DNA from: Skeletonema tropicum
Lineage: Eukaryota > Bacillariophyta > Thalassiosirophyceae > Thalassiosirales > Thalassiosiraceae
Direction of reading: 5' to 3'
DNA: 64,000 nt
Assembly (NCBI GenBank): GCA_037178625.1
Contig: JAWZXG010000036.1
Location: 62,001-126,000 of the forward strand
Position numbers and translations under genes: made by a program. The notes under the pieces are model-generated. The model ran no database searches, was not told where the DNA came from, and worked only from the letters and a program-made list of their open reading frames with translations. Below, in pieces: positions 1 to 12,110 of the stretch (positions within the stretch are counted from its first letter, which is position 1; each line of letters begins with the position of its first letter).

Positions 1-884
1 GCTTTGTCAGCAACATATTTGAGTGTTGATGGAGTTATTCCTTCAGTTTGAACATCAGACCAACGGTTCTCTAAACCAAGCACAGAATCTTCCATCGCTA
101 TAGGCATCTCTTGTGAAGAAGCTTTGTTGGATATTGTACCGTTTTCTTCAATAGAAGCTATGTCAGCAATCATCTGGTCCACTAGCATATTTACTGACCC
201 TTGATCCGAAATAGCGTGGTTTGATGCAAATACTAATGCACACGGACCATCGCCATTGTTCAATCTGTGCAAAGTCAATCTCCATAGGGGCCCGGTACTC
301 GCATTTTTGTACCATGATCCATCATCAATATCTGTTGAGAAATTGTCTTGCCAGCTTTTTGCTAATGCATCACTATCGGTCCCATCAACGTCTACCACAC
401 GAAGCACATCCTTACTAGAAAACGTATTTTCATTCGGCGCAACAAAAGTGCAAGGATTGGGTTCACCTTTACGCACCATCTGGAACAAGTCAATGCGTTC
501 ATCGGGCTCTCCGTCTCCCTCGACGTGACAGCGTAGTAGCGGATGCGTGTCCATCGCCATCTCAATAGCTTGTGACAAAGCCTCAATGGAAGGAGTTGCT
601 GACAAAAGTGTTACCGATACATGCGACATACTGGGAAATGCCTCTTCGCCTTTGTCCAATTTTGGCTGATACTGACGAGGCAACATGAGCAATTCTTGGG
701 AGCCCAGCGCGCGTTTAGACGATTCAACATTATTTGTAGATTGCAAAACATCAGTAGCGGCCGGTGAAGTTGTTGAAGCGAGCTGCGTAGGTGATCGAAT
801 ATTTGGTCGAGGTACAGAAAAAGCTTCGATGCTCAGAATGCACCAAGGCACAATGGCCAAGGCAGTAGTAGCATGAGTCTTCAT
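1..884 (-). CDS. Plastid-targeted HxxxD (condensation/acyltransferase-like) protein, 3' end outside window
   Basis: An uninterrupted frame of 294 codons runs from ATG at 884 off the left edge of the window. The N-terminus is a hydrophobic signal peptide followed by EA^FSVP (Ala21/Phe22), which fits the ASAFAP-type cleavage context of diatom bipartite plastid presequences, then a Ser/Thr-rich transit-like stretch. The mature part has the motif N-H-A-I-S-D at about residues 222-227 (His223, Asp227), the HxxxD catalytic signature of the CoA-dependent acyltransferase/condensation superfamily. An upstream block containing HPLLRCHV is also typical of the family N-terminal half. The family transfers an acyl group from a thioester to an alcohol or amine; the substrate here cannot be read. 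A plastid alcohol acyltransferase (pigment or lipid modification) is an inference. The C-terminal half (DFGWG-like motif) is not in view. A tiny upstream ATG (ATGCCATGA) overlaps the start. Confidence 0.72.
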   Translation of the reverse strand, partial: MKTHATTALAIVPWCILSIEAFSVPRPNIRSPTQLASTTSPAATDVLQSTNNVESSKRALGSQELLMLPRQYQPKLDKGEEAFPSMSHVSVTLLSATPSIEALSQAIEMAMDTHPLLRCHVEGDGEPDERIDLFQMVRKGEPNPCTFVAPNENTFSSKDVLRVVDVDGTDSDALAKSWQDNFSTDIDDGSWYKNASTGPLWRLTLHRLNNGDGPCALVFASNHAISDQGSVNMLVDQMIADIASIEENGTISNKASSQEMPIAMEDSVLGLENRWSDVQTEGITPSTLKYVADK

Positions 885-1093
885 GGCATGGAGATAATGG
901 ATAACATTTAACTGCAAATGATGATACTTAGTGTGATCTTGTGTAGTGATGAGTGGAAGGATTGAAGATCTCCAGCAATTTCAAATTGAAGTCCCATACG
1001 CAGTTAAAGGGACTCCTTTTCTTTAGCGTACCGTAGGGCAACTCCGCACTGTAGGTACCATACGTACGCTACTTAAGTATTACCGGAACAGGC

Positions 1094-1370
1094 TACAGGG
1101 GTCAAAAAAGGTGTCTAACACCTCTTCGATACGTACACAAAATTGTAGGAATTGGTACACACCCAAAAAATGCTTCCCGCATTTTGTGGAGGAGAGACAA
1201 TAAGCCCTGCAAAGTTTTTCTACGTACACGTAGTACAATTCCTACAGTAGCTACTCCTACCAAATTCGGGCGGGAACATGACTTTTTCACTGTCACATCA
1301 GAAAATGCTAGCTGTTCGCTCAATATCGTTAGACACTTTTTCTGTAATTCACGTTTTTTGACCCCTGTAG
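1094..1370. mobile_element. Short inverted-repeat (MITE-like) element
   Basis: GCTACAGGGGTCAAAAAA at 1092-1109 is perfectly complementary to 1354-1371. A second internal complementary pair lies at 1144-1154 and 1236-1246, so the segment can fold back on itself. CAGGC flanks both ends (1089-1093 and 1371-1375), compatible with a short target duplication. No coding capacity is visible. The superfamily is not recognisable. Confidence 0.6.
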
Positions 1371-1924
1371 CAGGCTACCTACATATCTGATAAAGTGTCC
1401 GGACTTCCTGCGTCAGGACATCCTAGACCGGGCGGACTTCCGAATGCAACTGTTCTACTATTATTTATGTATTGCGGTAGACACACTATGCAATGATGTG
1501 ATGTTTGGTATGCTTACAAATGATCTTGGTATTTTCGTCTGCCTCCACAAGAAGTGCAGAAAAAGAAGAGAAATTTTCATCAATTGTATGTACTCTTATC
1601 TCTTTGTCGTTTAAGATTTTGGTGCCTTTTGGCACCCATAATATTTTTTCAATAGCCTACTGTAGCACTGTTATTACACTCCCTACATCGCAGTTATGAC
1701 CACCAAATGATACAACATGTTAATATTACTTATTATGAAGGTGTCGGTGTGCTGGGTTTGCCCAAATATTTATTACCATTGCGGTTTAGTGTAATAGTAG
1801 TTGGGCGATGAATCCGCGCCACAAAAAAAATATTTTTACCACCAACTCGATGGAAATACCATGTAATTCATTATTCAACGCCTTTAGATGACCTTTCCCC
1901 TTTCGTAATTAATTTCCGCACTAT
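1371..1924. other. Non-coding spacer
   Basis: AT-rich sequence with only short chance reading frames. I see no gene, RNA or repeat here. Confidence 0.5.
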
Positions 1925-2175
1925 CACCGCCGACTATATTGGGCCTCTAGAAGCTGCTCATTGACATATTCATTGTGTTACATACGATAGTGACGTCAAA
2001 TTTTGTGCTAAAATTGGGCATCACCACACCACCTATTTGGCTGTAGCGTCGCTGCTAGTTGGGTAGATTGCTCTATCAGTGGTAATACACTCCCATACTA
2101 TTGTGATCGACCGTGGGGCGCCGCTAGAAGCTGCTCGTTGGCATATTCATTGCTTTACATGATGAACTAAGGTAT
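1925..2175 (-). repeat. Diverged, inverted copies of the 184-bp satellite
   Basis: Two blocks, starting near 1930 and 2110, read like the reverse complement of the satellite unit: CACCGCCGACTATATTGGGC, then CTCTAGAAGCTGCTCATTG, against the unit's reverse complement CACCGACTATAATGGGCC and CACTAGAAGCGGCTCATG. They are much more diverged than units in the main array and lie in the opposite orientation. Between 2176 and 2600 I see nothing further. Confidence 0.55.
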
Positions 2176-2599
2176 TTTGCGGCGATGCACATTCACAACG
2201 AATGGTGATGATAGGTGACACCGATGCTCAACTAATACGGGTCTTTTGGAGAGCGCCATTGTTGGGGATAAATTTGTTGGTGTTGGGGATGGAATTGATG
2301 GCAGGGTAGGCGCTGATAATGGTAATAACAGCAAATGCCGAGGGTCGGGATTATTTGGTCATATTAGGTGCCTCTTCATTTTTTTGTGTGGTTGACTTTT
2401 TTCGAGCATGTTATTTTTGTTCTTCTAGCACTAATGATAACATGAAAATATGCTGCAATATAAAATCGGATGTGCTCTTTCACGCTGTATCCTTGGTTTT
2501 TGCTAAAAGTTGATTTATTAATGATTTTAGCGTACGCCTATAGAGGTACAAATAGGTGACATGTGGCACCCGAAACGACAAAGAGAATATTAGATCAAA

Positions 2600-5415
2600 A
2601 CAGGTTCAACTTCGTCAGCATACAAAACGCATCTATCGTCGTCAATACGCGCAAGAGCCGCTTCTAGTGGCCCATTATAGTCGGTGGCGATACTATACAA
2701 GCACATCAGCACTGCGCAGACAATCAGCGTACGTAGAAGCGATGCTACAGTCTCGTAGCTGATATGAGAGGTCCAGGTCAGGCTGCCCGGCAGCACCACA
2801 ATGAACCAAATCGCATCAACCGTCGTCAATATGGGCACGAGCCGCTTCTAGTGGACCATTATCGTCGGTGACGATACTATACAAGCACAACAGCACTGCG
2901 CAGACAATCAGCGTACGTAGAAGCGATGCTACAGTCTCGTAGCTGATATGAGAGGTCCAGGTCAGGCTGCCCGGCAGCACCACAATGAACCAAATCGTAT
3001 CAATCGTCGTCAATATGGGCATGAGCCGCTTCTAGTGGCCCATTATAGTCGGTGGCGATACTATACAAGCACAACAGTACTGCGCAAACAATCAGCGTAC
3101 GTAGAAGCGATGCTACAGTGTCGTAGCTGATATGAGAGGTCACCACAATGAACCAAATCGTATCAACCGTCGTCAATATGGGCATGAGCCGCTTCTAGTG
3201 GCCCATTATAGTCGGTGGCGATACTATACAAGCACATTAGCACTGCGCAGACAACCAGCGTACGTAGAAGCGATGCTACAGTGTCGTAGCTGATATGAGA
3301 GGTCCAGGTCAGGCTGACCCGCAGCACCACAATGAATCAAATCGTATCTATCGTCTTCAATATCGGCAGGAGCCGCTTCTAGTGGCCCATTATAGTCGGT
3401 GGCGATACTATACAAGCACATTAGCACTGCGCAGACAATCAGCGTACGTAGAAGCGATGCTACAGTGTCGTAGCTAATATGAGAGGTCCAGGTCAGGCTC
3501 GCCGGCAGCACCACAATGAACCAAGTCGTATCAATCGTCCTCAATATGGGCATGAGCCGCTTCTAGTGGTCCATTATAGTCGGTGGCGATACTATACAAG
3601 CACATTAGCACTGCGCAGACAATCAGCGTACTTAGAAGCGATGCTACAGTGTCGTAGCTGATATGAGAGGTCCAGGTCAGGCTGACCCACAGCACCACAA
3701 TGAACCAAATCGTATCAATCGTCGTCAATACGCGCATGAGCCGCTTCTAGTGGCCCATTATAGTCGGTGGCGATACTATACAAGCACATTAGCACTGCGC
3801 AGACAACCTGCGTACGTAGAAGCGATGCTACAGTGTCGTAGCTGATATGAGAGGTTTAGGTCAGGCTGGCCGGCAGCACCACAATGAACCAAATCGTATC
3901 AATCGTCGTCAATATCGGCAGGAGCCGCTTCTAGTGGTCCATTATAGTCGGTGGCGATACTATACAAGCACATTAGCACTGCGCAGACAACCAGCGTACG
4001 TAGAAGCGATGCTACAGTCTCGTAGCCGATACAAGAGGTTTGGGTCAGGCTCGCTCGCCGGCAACACCACAATGAACCAAATCGTATCCATCGTCTTCAA
4101 TACGCGTATGAGCCGCTTCTAGTGGCCCATTATAGTCGGTGGCGATACTATACAAGCACATATACAAGCACATTAGCACTGCGCAGACAATCAGCGTACT
4201 TAGAAGCGATGCTACAGTGTCGTAGCTGATATGAGAGGTCCAGGTCAGGCTGGCCGGCAGCTCCACAATGAACCAAATCGTATCTATCGTCGTCAATACG
4301 CGCATGAGCCGCTTCTAGTGGCCCATTATAGTCGGTGGCGATACTATACAAGCACAACAGCACTGCGCAGACAACCAGCGTACTTAGAAGCGATGCTACA
4401 GTGTCGTCGCTGATATGAGAGGTCCAGGTCAGGCTGACCCACAGCACCACAATGAACCAAATCGTATCAATTGTCTTCAATACTAGTGGCCCATTATAGT
4501 CGGTGGCGATACTATACAAGCACATTAGCACTGCGCAGACAACCAGCGTACGTAGAAGCGATGCTACAGTGTCGTCGCTGATATGAGAGGTCCAGGTCAG
4601 GCTCGCTCGCCGGCAGCACCACAATGAACCAAATCGTATCCGTCGTCGTCAATACGCGCATGAGCCGCTTCTAGTGGCCCATTATAGTCGGTGGCGATAC
4701 TATACAAGCACAACAGCACTGCGCAGACAACCAGCGTACGTAGAAGCGATGCTACAGTGTCGTAGCTGATATGAGAGGTCCAGTGTGGGTTAGCTACCTG
4801 TGCTTCAAACTATCAAATCGTATCCGTCGTCGTCAATATGGGCATGAGCCGCTTCTAGTGGCCCATTATAGTCGGTAGTGATACTATACAAGCACATTAG
4901 CACTGCGCAGACAATCAGCGTCCGTAGAAGCGATGCTACAGTGTCGTAGCCGACATGAGAGGTCCAGTGTGGTCAGGCCAGCAGCACATCAAACTACTAA
5001 ATCGTATCTATCGTCCTCAATATTGGCACGAGCCGCTTTTAGTAGCCCATTATAGTCGTCGGTGATAGTACAGATGCACATTGGCACTGCTCAGACGTAT
5101 GGCGTTCTTAGAAGCGATGCTACAGTGTCGTAGCTGATATGAGAGGTCCAGTGTGGTCTAGGTACCTGTGCTTCAAACTACCAAATCGTATCTATCGTCC
5201 TCAATATGGGCACGAGCCGCTTCTAGTTGCCCATTATAATCTGCGGTGATAGTATACAAGCACATTGGCACTGCTCAGACGTTTGGCGTTCTCTGATGCA
5301 ATGCTAGAGCTTCGTAGCCGATACGAGAGGTCCAGTGTGGGTTAGCTTCCTGTGCTTCAAACTATCAAATCGTATCTATCGTCCTCAATATTGGCACGAG
5401 CCGCTTCTAGTGGCT
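2600..5415. repeat. 184-bp satellite array, about 16 units
   Basis: The anchor GAGCCGCTTCTAGTGG recurs near 2655, 2839, 3023, 3187, 3371, 3555, 3739, 3923, 4108, 4306, 4663, 4847, 5030, 5213 and 5397, and one unit near 4485 has lost it. The usual spacing is 184 bp, with some short (164) or long (198) units. Units between 2650 and 4800 are very similar; those after 4800 are progressively diverged, as expected for the edge of an array. Each unit is open on both strands for about 60 codons, but 184 is not a multiple of three, so the frame changes at every unit. I regard these frames as by-products, not genes. A period near 184 bp is within nucleosome-repeat range. Confidence 0.9.
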
Positions 5416-5915
5416 CATTCCTTGCCTACCCTTTCTTGCTCTGCACAAGGCAGTGAGAAAAAGAATCTCGACAGAGGAGGAGAACCAGAGTATATAAGAT
5501 TGCCTTCGATAAAATAGTTCTTCAGTTTGGGAGGTGAGGAGGTTGGAGCGTCATAGTACATTTCCGCGCCGCCAACATTGGCACCTCCCTCTATGAATTT
5601 AGAAAGCATGCCTTCTGCTCCTCTCCTTTTTCAGTTGGTATTGGCCAATGGTCCATCCAGCGATTCGTTGCAGTTACCATAGCGCCATTGAATACCTAGT
5701 ATGGTAGGTGGTATATATTATGGGAGCTCTCGATGGCGGAGCGAGCTCAACCTTTCGACCAGTAGACGTAGATTTGTTTACGCTTGTCATTGTGGTTGAT
5801 GCTTAGCGTAGCACCTATGAGCCTTTGCTACGAGTTTACGAAGATAGGATTCTGAGAATGGTGATTCCCGCAAATTGTTCAAAATTCCGAAAATTAGAAA
5901 AATTGCGGGAGACTT
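5416..5915. other. Spacer between satellite and fold-back element
   Basis: No convincing gene. A minus-strand frame at 5415-5609 has a protein-like composition (contains GGANVGGAEMYYDAPTSSPP) and could be a relic exon, but I see no start, splice context or homology that settles it. Confidence 0.35.
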
Positions 5916-6928
5916 GCACAGAAACTGATCGAAGGCACGCTGTAGTCCTCGGTATCGAGATCCTAAGTACTTACGTGTAAGTATTAAAAAAAATTAAAAA
6001 ATGCGCGAATATGGTTTGGCGGAAAGAAATCACGGATCTCTATAACCTCTGGTCCTAGATGGCTTTTTTCAATAGCCACAGATGCCAAAACATCATTTTG
6101 CAATGATATTGCACCAATATCGGACGATTAGAGCAATCATGTCACTCAATGCCCCCAGTACTGATGGGAATGCGTCCCCAGGTCCCTTTGGGGGTCAGAC
6201 AGGGGCTGGCGGGCCGCGACGGATCGACAACAGAGGCAATTATGGCCGAACGAATCGCAGAAAATAAGCATTGGAGGAGAGATGAAAGCACACGAATTAA
6301 TTTCCGAGATGATGCACGGCCTTCCTCAAAGTATGCAGCGCTCGTCATTAAAAGACTTCGCCCGCGAAATTCTTTGCTTTATCGACAATCCAACAAATCT
6401 GCCCAGTCGAATGAAGCTTTTAAGTTGGTGGAACAAGTGCTTCTTTACGTCGTCAAGAAGTGCATTCTCCAGCTGAAGATATTCGTCTCGGAGCTACCAT
6501 TCGCTTGCCTGTTGCCTCAGGGTGTCTGCGTGCAAAACGATTTGAAACGAGAGAAGATGAAGTCACGAAAGAGTTGTTCATGTCTCGCCGGCAGCATCCT
6601 TTTTCTCTGTTATTTGGACCAATCGAATGAAAAGAGACAATGACAGGCTGCCAGAAGGGTTGCCGTAGCAAAGCTATGGGTGGCAGTGATGACATTCGGT
6701 AATCAACACAACATTGCATTGCTTTGATCTGTCGGCGGAGGGCTGAACACTTTGCAAAATGATGTTTTGGCATCTGTGGCTATTGAAAAAAGCCATCTAA
6801 TCTCAGAGGTTACAGAGATCAGGCCGTCCCTCCAAAATTAAAACCCTCGCGCAAAAAAATATTTTGGGATAAAATTCGAATGATCTCTGTTCCGAGGACT
6901 ACAGCGTGATCGAAGGAGAATTCTGTGC
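5916..6928. mobile_element. Fold-back element with long inverted arms
   Basis: 6056-6103 is perfectly complementary to 6752-6799 (48 nt). Outside these, the arms remain recognisably complementary, with small gaps, out to about 5916 on the left and 6928 on the right; for example CACGCTGTAGTCCTCGG near 5936 against its complement at 6890-6906. The whole therefore has arms of about 180 bp around a 648-bp centre. This resembles a DNA transposon or Foldback element. It abuts the first gene of the DIRS-like element, so it could also be part of that element's terminal structure; I could not match it to the DIRS right end. Confidence 0.65.
6240..6626 (+). pseudogene. Broken coding sequence inside fold-back element
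   Basis: Between the arms, protein-like sequence runs in one frame from about 6240 to 6430 (MKAHELISEMMHGLPQ..., ATG at 6282). It then continues in another frame from about 6440 to a stop at about 6626 (contains ATIRLPVASGCLRAKRFETR). Both parts have the composition of a real protein, so I read this as one gene broken by a frameshift. I do not recognise the product. It may be a remnant of the protein once encoded by the fold-back element. Confidence 0.35.
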
Positions 6929-6973
6929 CGAACGCCAAAAGCTCACTTCTCAAAGCGAGCAGTGAGCTCTTCG

Positions 6974-9168
6974 ATGATGCCATTGTGCTTTGCTAATAAA
7001 ATCAACGCAATCGACAACGGCAACATTTGTTATGCGATACAAGGAAATCTGAGCAACAACACGTCGAGTCCAAAATTTGGTCAAATTGATCTGGCCGAAC
7101 TTGGTCATGTTGTTTCCTTCACCGCTAAGAAGCCAGCATTTTTTTCCACCGGCAATAGGGTCTCAGGCTCAGGTGTGAAGGTCAAAGGAGCCAAGACATT
7201 CAAAGGAAGTCCTTTCGCTCGAATCACTCCAAACTTCATCCTATTGCCCTTTGGTCAACAATGTATTTCCGGAAAGATTGATGATGAGGAGACCCTGTCG
7301 AATGTAGAATCATGGTGTCGTCCAGCGGCAGAGATTCTAGATGCTATTCATTCCGCTATGTCCAGAGAGGAGGAAACTGAGGCACTCTTTCAGGCGATCT
7401 CTGTGAGTCAAACAAAGAGGATGAACTCCTGCTGCCGGATTTCACTGCGCAACGTATTGAGCCGAAAATTCCATACGTTTCTATCGAATACATTGACATT
7501 GACGAAGAGGATGATGATGTTGAGGTCCATCCTGCCCTCCAGGAACGTTTCAAATTACGGGTCAACGAACCTGTACCTGTACCTCAGCCGGCAGCACCTG
7601 CACCCCAACCAGCACCCCTCCCTCATCAAACTTCCACTCAGCCAAGCATGAACCAGCAAGTCATTCTAGTCAGGACGGAGGATTCGAATAGGAATCAGAT
7701 CCAATCTCAAAACGCTCAAGCCCGATGGGCTTTGTTCTTCGTCTGTGGAGACGTCAGTAATTTGACTCCTGTTACAGCGAACAATGTTTCTGTACCGACG
7801 TTCACTTCCTCCTTCAAGAATATTCTCCAAAATCCTCATGCCTCTATTCGTCAAGACGCAATGACTGATTTGATTACCTCCGTCGCTGATCAATGGGCAG
7901 AAGAAAAAGGGACTACGGCAGATATCACAGTCGTCCCAGACACTTTCTCAAAAGCCATTCTTTCGGGTTGTGTCTCACAAAACCCACTTTCCCAACGATT
8001 GAGATCGACTAACAGTTCCAAGGAGCTGACCATCCTCTCCTTTGGCCCCCAAACAAATAATCCAGAGAAAATCCAACAAATCAAAGATTATAAAGAGAAG
8101 ATCAATGCTGAACAGCTCAATGACGTTCCAGACTCTCAGCGTACTCAGATAGACACCGATATCCCATCCTTTGGCAATATTTCTGAGGTTCACGATACAC
8201 GCATTACAATGGATAATTTCCAGATGGTATCATCGGCTATCGTCGAAATGCCAGGCACACGTTCAGCAAACCAGCTCAATCGCAATCCAATCTTTTTGCA
8301 ACTCCTCCAAAATTTGGATGATTACCTGCTCTCAAGACGTGTCATCGCGTGGCTTCGTGAGTATGGTCAAAATATGTGCTGGCTTCCTTCCACGATCACA
8401 GTGCTACTTCAGAATGTCTTCTGTGCGTTTGCAAAGCTTTCCAAAAGCTTTATACCTGTGCAAGCTCTCACTTCAGATCTCACCGACGTTACCATCCGAG
8501 GTTCTATCTCAACGAATGACATCTACGCTATCAATGGAGCTATTGCAGCAGTCAAACATTTCAGATCGGCCATCGATACCGCCATTGGAAGTAACGCAGC
8601 TCTCTCAGAACAAATCCATTGTCCTCAGATCGAGCGCGACGCTATTGCTATTTTTGATGCAGATATCGCTCGCCGCAAGCGTCCTGTTTCAGCTTCTGCA
8701 CCGGAGGGTCGTTCAGATTCTGGAGGTCGTGGTGGCCCATCCAACCAATCAACCCGCACCAGTAGTACCCATCGTTCAAACCGTTTGCAACAGCGCAACA
8801 ATATTCGTACTCGCAAGCAACCGTTGGAGCTTGGTATGTTTTACCTCAACAACACAAATATGTCGAACAATGATGTGTTCCCAAATGATGCAACTTGCGC
8901 TTTCAAGGGCCAAGTGAAGAAACTCTGTCCTGACTTTACCTGCGTTGGGAAGGAGTGCCCAAATGGTTTCGATTGTGAATTTGCTCACGTTACCAACTAT
9001 TCCAGGTTGAGTCAACAAGTCTTTGATTCCATCTGCTCCCACTTTCACTCACGAAGTATCGGTTGGTTGAGCGCGGGAATGTTGGAAAAGCAATCCAAAG
9101 TCACTCTCAGCCATCGTTTCACTAGTCTCAAAGGAGATGCAAATGGAAAATTCGACACTCAGGGTTAG
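6974..9168 (+). pseudogene. DIRS gag-like protein, one frame disruption
   Basis: ATG at 6974 opens a frame that is protein-like to about 7385 (ends ...SREEETEALFQAIS). The sequence then carries on in the -1 frame through an acidic block (contains IPYVSIEYIDIDEEDDDVEV), a Pro/Ala/Gln linker near 7560-7640 and a long domain to a stop at 9168. Near the C-terminus there is C-x4-C-x4-C-x5-C-x3-H (about 8929-8990), a CCCH-type zinc-finger-like cluster expected in a nucleic-acid-binding capsid protein. The switch near 7380-7390 is probably a frameshift mutation. A programmed shift is possible, but I see no slippery heptamer. A GT-AG pair (gttagt near 9164, cag ending about 9248) could splice this frame to the following 9254 frame, giving ...FDTQ-DLMLTQ. 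Confidence 0.65.
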
Positions 9169-9253
9169 TTCATCCTTCCTATTCATCTTTCCATTCGTAT
9201 ACATATTATATAGATGATCAAACCACGCTCATTCACTCTTTGCATCAGATCTT

Positions 9254-12110
9254 ATGTTAACTCAGGTTACGGATCGAGCTGCAATGAATGTTGAGAAGGC
9301 GATTCATAGTAAAATAGTACTTGATTCAAAAGGTCATAATTATCAAAACATTGTTCCGGAATCCAGCCAACCCAATCGATTATTAGTGAAGTCTATAATG
9401 AAGGGTGCCCCCATGAAGCGTCAGTCAAAGAAGGATACGGACGCTATTCTGCACAGCTATGAAGAAAAATTCGGCCCCTTTCAAAAATCCAATTGTATCA
9501 TCGAAAAAAGGTAAGCCTCCACTACCTCTCCCTACTCTTCCTAATAAACTCATCCTCTTCAGAGACCACCCAATGAAACCATCACCCTCCAAATCATATG
9601 AGACCGAAGCTTCATTCGAATCAGCTGCCTTCGTTCTTACCAAATATATCTTCAACGAGAAGAGTGAATTTATCATGGGAAATACCAAGAGCTCACACCA
9701 CTGGGATCAAGTCCTACAAACATTGTCTACGTTGAGCAAGGATTTCAATGCCATGGTGAATGATGTCCATCGGCTTCGTACAGTTGACTTCTCCCCATTG
9801 AAATTACCAAGACTTGATTACAATGATCAGGAGCAAATTGATGAGCGTAGAGTAGACATGGCCACAGCACTCATGATTGCAGCTGACCTAATTCCAGGAG
9901 TGGCAGTCAGATACTTGTCAGGCGAATACACGGCAGAGAATCGTGACCCAAAATCAATAATATCGTATGTCCATGGCCATGTCGATCCTGCTGATGAAGA
10001 CAGAATGATACAAGTCCTCACAGAAGGCGTACCATCGAAGTTTAGCTGGGTTGAAACCCGAGAGAACAAGCTTACCCGACTTGATATGGGGAACCAACCA
10101 TCCATCGATAACAATGAGGGTCTAGTCAGGAAAACAATTAACAAAGAGGATCGAAATTCGCATGTTCTTCCAATGTCGAAATGGATACCACGTTTCTCTC
10201 CTTATTGCCGTCATAACTACCAAGGTTTAGTTACGAAGAATGGTAAAGGCAGAGTTGTCTGGGACGAAACGTCGATCCCAAGGAATGCTCCCCATCTAAT
10301 TGTGATGAATCGAATTGCTCCCCGAGAAGATATCATGCAAGTTACATATGGCGACGTGCAGAAACGATTCATGAAGAGTATTCTCAATATGAGAGCGAGC
10401 TTCCCCAATGAAGAAATCTTCATCCCGGCCGGTGATATTACTGCGTGTTTTCGGTGGCCAAGAACACATCCTGACCTAGGTGGAGCCCTTGGATTCGTCT
10501 TACAAGACTACTACCACCTGGCAACTAGTATGGTGTTTGGACATATCGAATCAGCGAGTTGCTGGGAGCCATTCCGAAAAGCTATTGAGAAGATGGCCTT
10601 GGTTGAGTTCAATAGCCAAAAGGACCTCGAGTCTATTCATAAGTCTTATCTTGACCTGCTTGATTGGGAGGACTTTAATTCACCAAATCCACCCCCAGGT
10701 TTACTGCAACGATCAGCAAAATGTTCCAAGATCACAGGAGTTATCGATTCCCAAGGACGATTCTTACAACCAAGGCCAGGGATCTTCGTCGATGACGCCT
10801 TGCTGGTATCAATTCTGAGATATATCAAACGCCTCCTTGCGTCGCTCATCGAAGCCATCTTCAATATAATGGGCAGACCCAATACAAGCGTGAGACGAAA
10901 TCACTTATCAATGGAGAAGTGGATCGGTCATCGGGTATCATGGCTCAGCGTTCTCCTTGGCTTCAAATGGAATACGAGAGCACTTACAGTTGGCATCCCG
11001 GAAGAATATCTTGATACCGTACGCTCCCTATTGTCCCAGCAAGGTTGGGCGTATAGAAAGACATTCAATGTCCCAGAGATTAGCAAACTTATCGGAAAGA
11101 TTGGTCACATTGCACAAGCAGTACCATGGGTATACCATTTGATTTCACATCTCTACGCTTCAGTCTCATACGCGCTGACAAAAAATAGAGCCCTACTTGC
11201 CTCGAACTCAAAGGAATTCAATGACCTTCTCAAAGTAGTCAAGGGCCAAGCCTCTTACAAGATATTAGATGGGGAAGCAAATTATGACGAAGATATCAAC
11301 CTCAACGTTGTAGCCTATGCAAAATCTAGAGTGGCAAAAATGCCGCACCACTCGCGAGCTCTGTACCCAATTGTCAAGACCATGCGGAAAGAACTTGATG
11401 TGCTCATTCAACTCTTTGATGATAGAAGCATCAATTGGCACTCACCAATTGCCCACAATGTCGAAAGAGACCCATTTGCTATCTCTTGCGGTGACTCTTG
11501 TTTAGATGAAATGGGGGGCTTTAGTATCAAGCTAAAATTCATCTGGCATGTTCCACTTCCAAATGACATCTGTCAGCGTACAATTCGATACATCAAACCA
11601 GGCCCATTACAAATTGGAATCAACGTATTGGAGTTTACGGCCATCATCATCAATTACGCAGCAGCGCTCACAGCAATAACATCGAACTTTCCAGAAGATG
11701 ATCCATATCCTATACTACTCAACTGTGCGGACAACATGAGTTCAGTCAAATGGATCCGTCTCTGTACCGAATCCATCATCGGGAGGAGACTAGCAATCAT
11801 ATTCTGTTTTCTTATCATGGACTCACCACTTGGAATCAACGCTAAGTGGATCGCTGGAGAAGACAACATAATCGCCGATGCTATTTCACGTCTCAAATCA
11901 AAAATGTCTTCTAACAATTCTTCCCTCAAATACTCCGACCTCTTCGATTCACTCAAACAGCAATACCCCGTTTTGCAGAATTGCAGGACTTTTCATCCGA
12001 GTCCATTGCTGCTTTCGATGCTCTGGAAGACCATCTTGACAGAGAGTTCGCCAACTCTGGAGGAAGTAAGGCAATTGAAACAGAGCGGTCTAGGCAAGCT
12101 TTCTACTTAG
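9254..12110 (+). CDS. DIRS reverse transcriptase / RNase H
   Basis: The frame 9459-12110 (883 codons) contains the polymerase core with F-V-D-D in place of YxDD at about residue 443. It continues into an RNase H domain with the acidic set ...CGDSCLDEMGG, LEFTAI, CADNMSS and EDNIIADAISR. The upstream frame from 9254 ends at ...CIIEK and is followed by gtaagc...cttcag (9512-9562); removing these 51 nt joins ...IIEK to RDHPMKPS in the frame of the RT. The start is therefore either ATG 9459 without splicing or a spliced gag-RT fusion. The product copies the element's RNA into DNA. Its 3' end overlaps the recombinase frame by 130 nt. Confidence 0.85.

Noticed and set aside
2590..4624. Chains of 60-158 codon ORFs on both strands in the satellite
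   Set aside because: They repeat with the 184-bp period, which shifts the frame each unit, and exist on both strands; no start context or family match.
7381..7590. 184-nt intron (gtgagt at about 7402 to cctcag at about 7584) to explain the gag frame switch
   Set aside because: It would remove an acidic block that reads as genuine protein; a frameshift near 7385 explains the data better.
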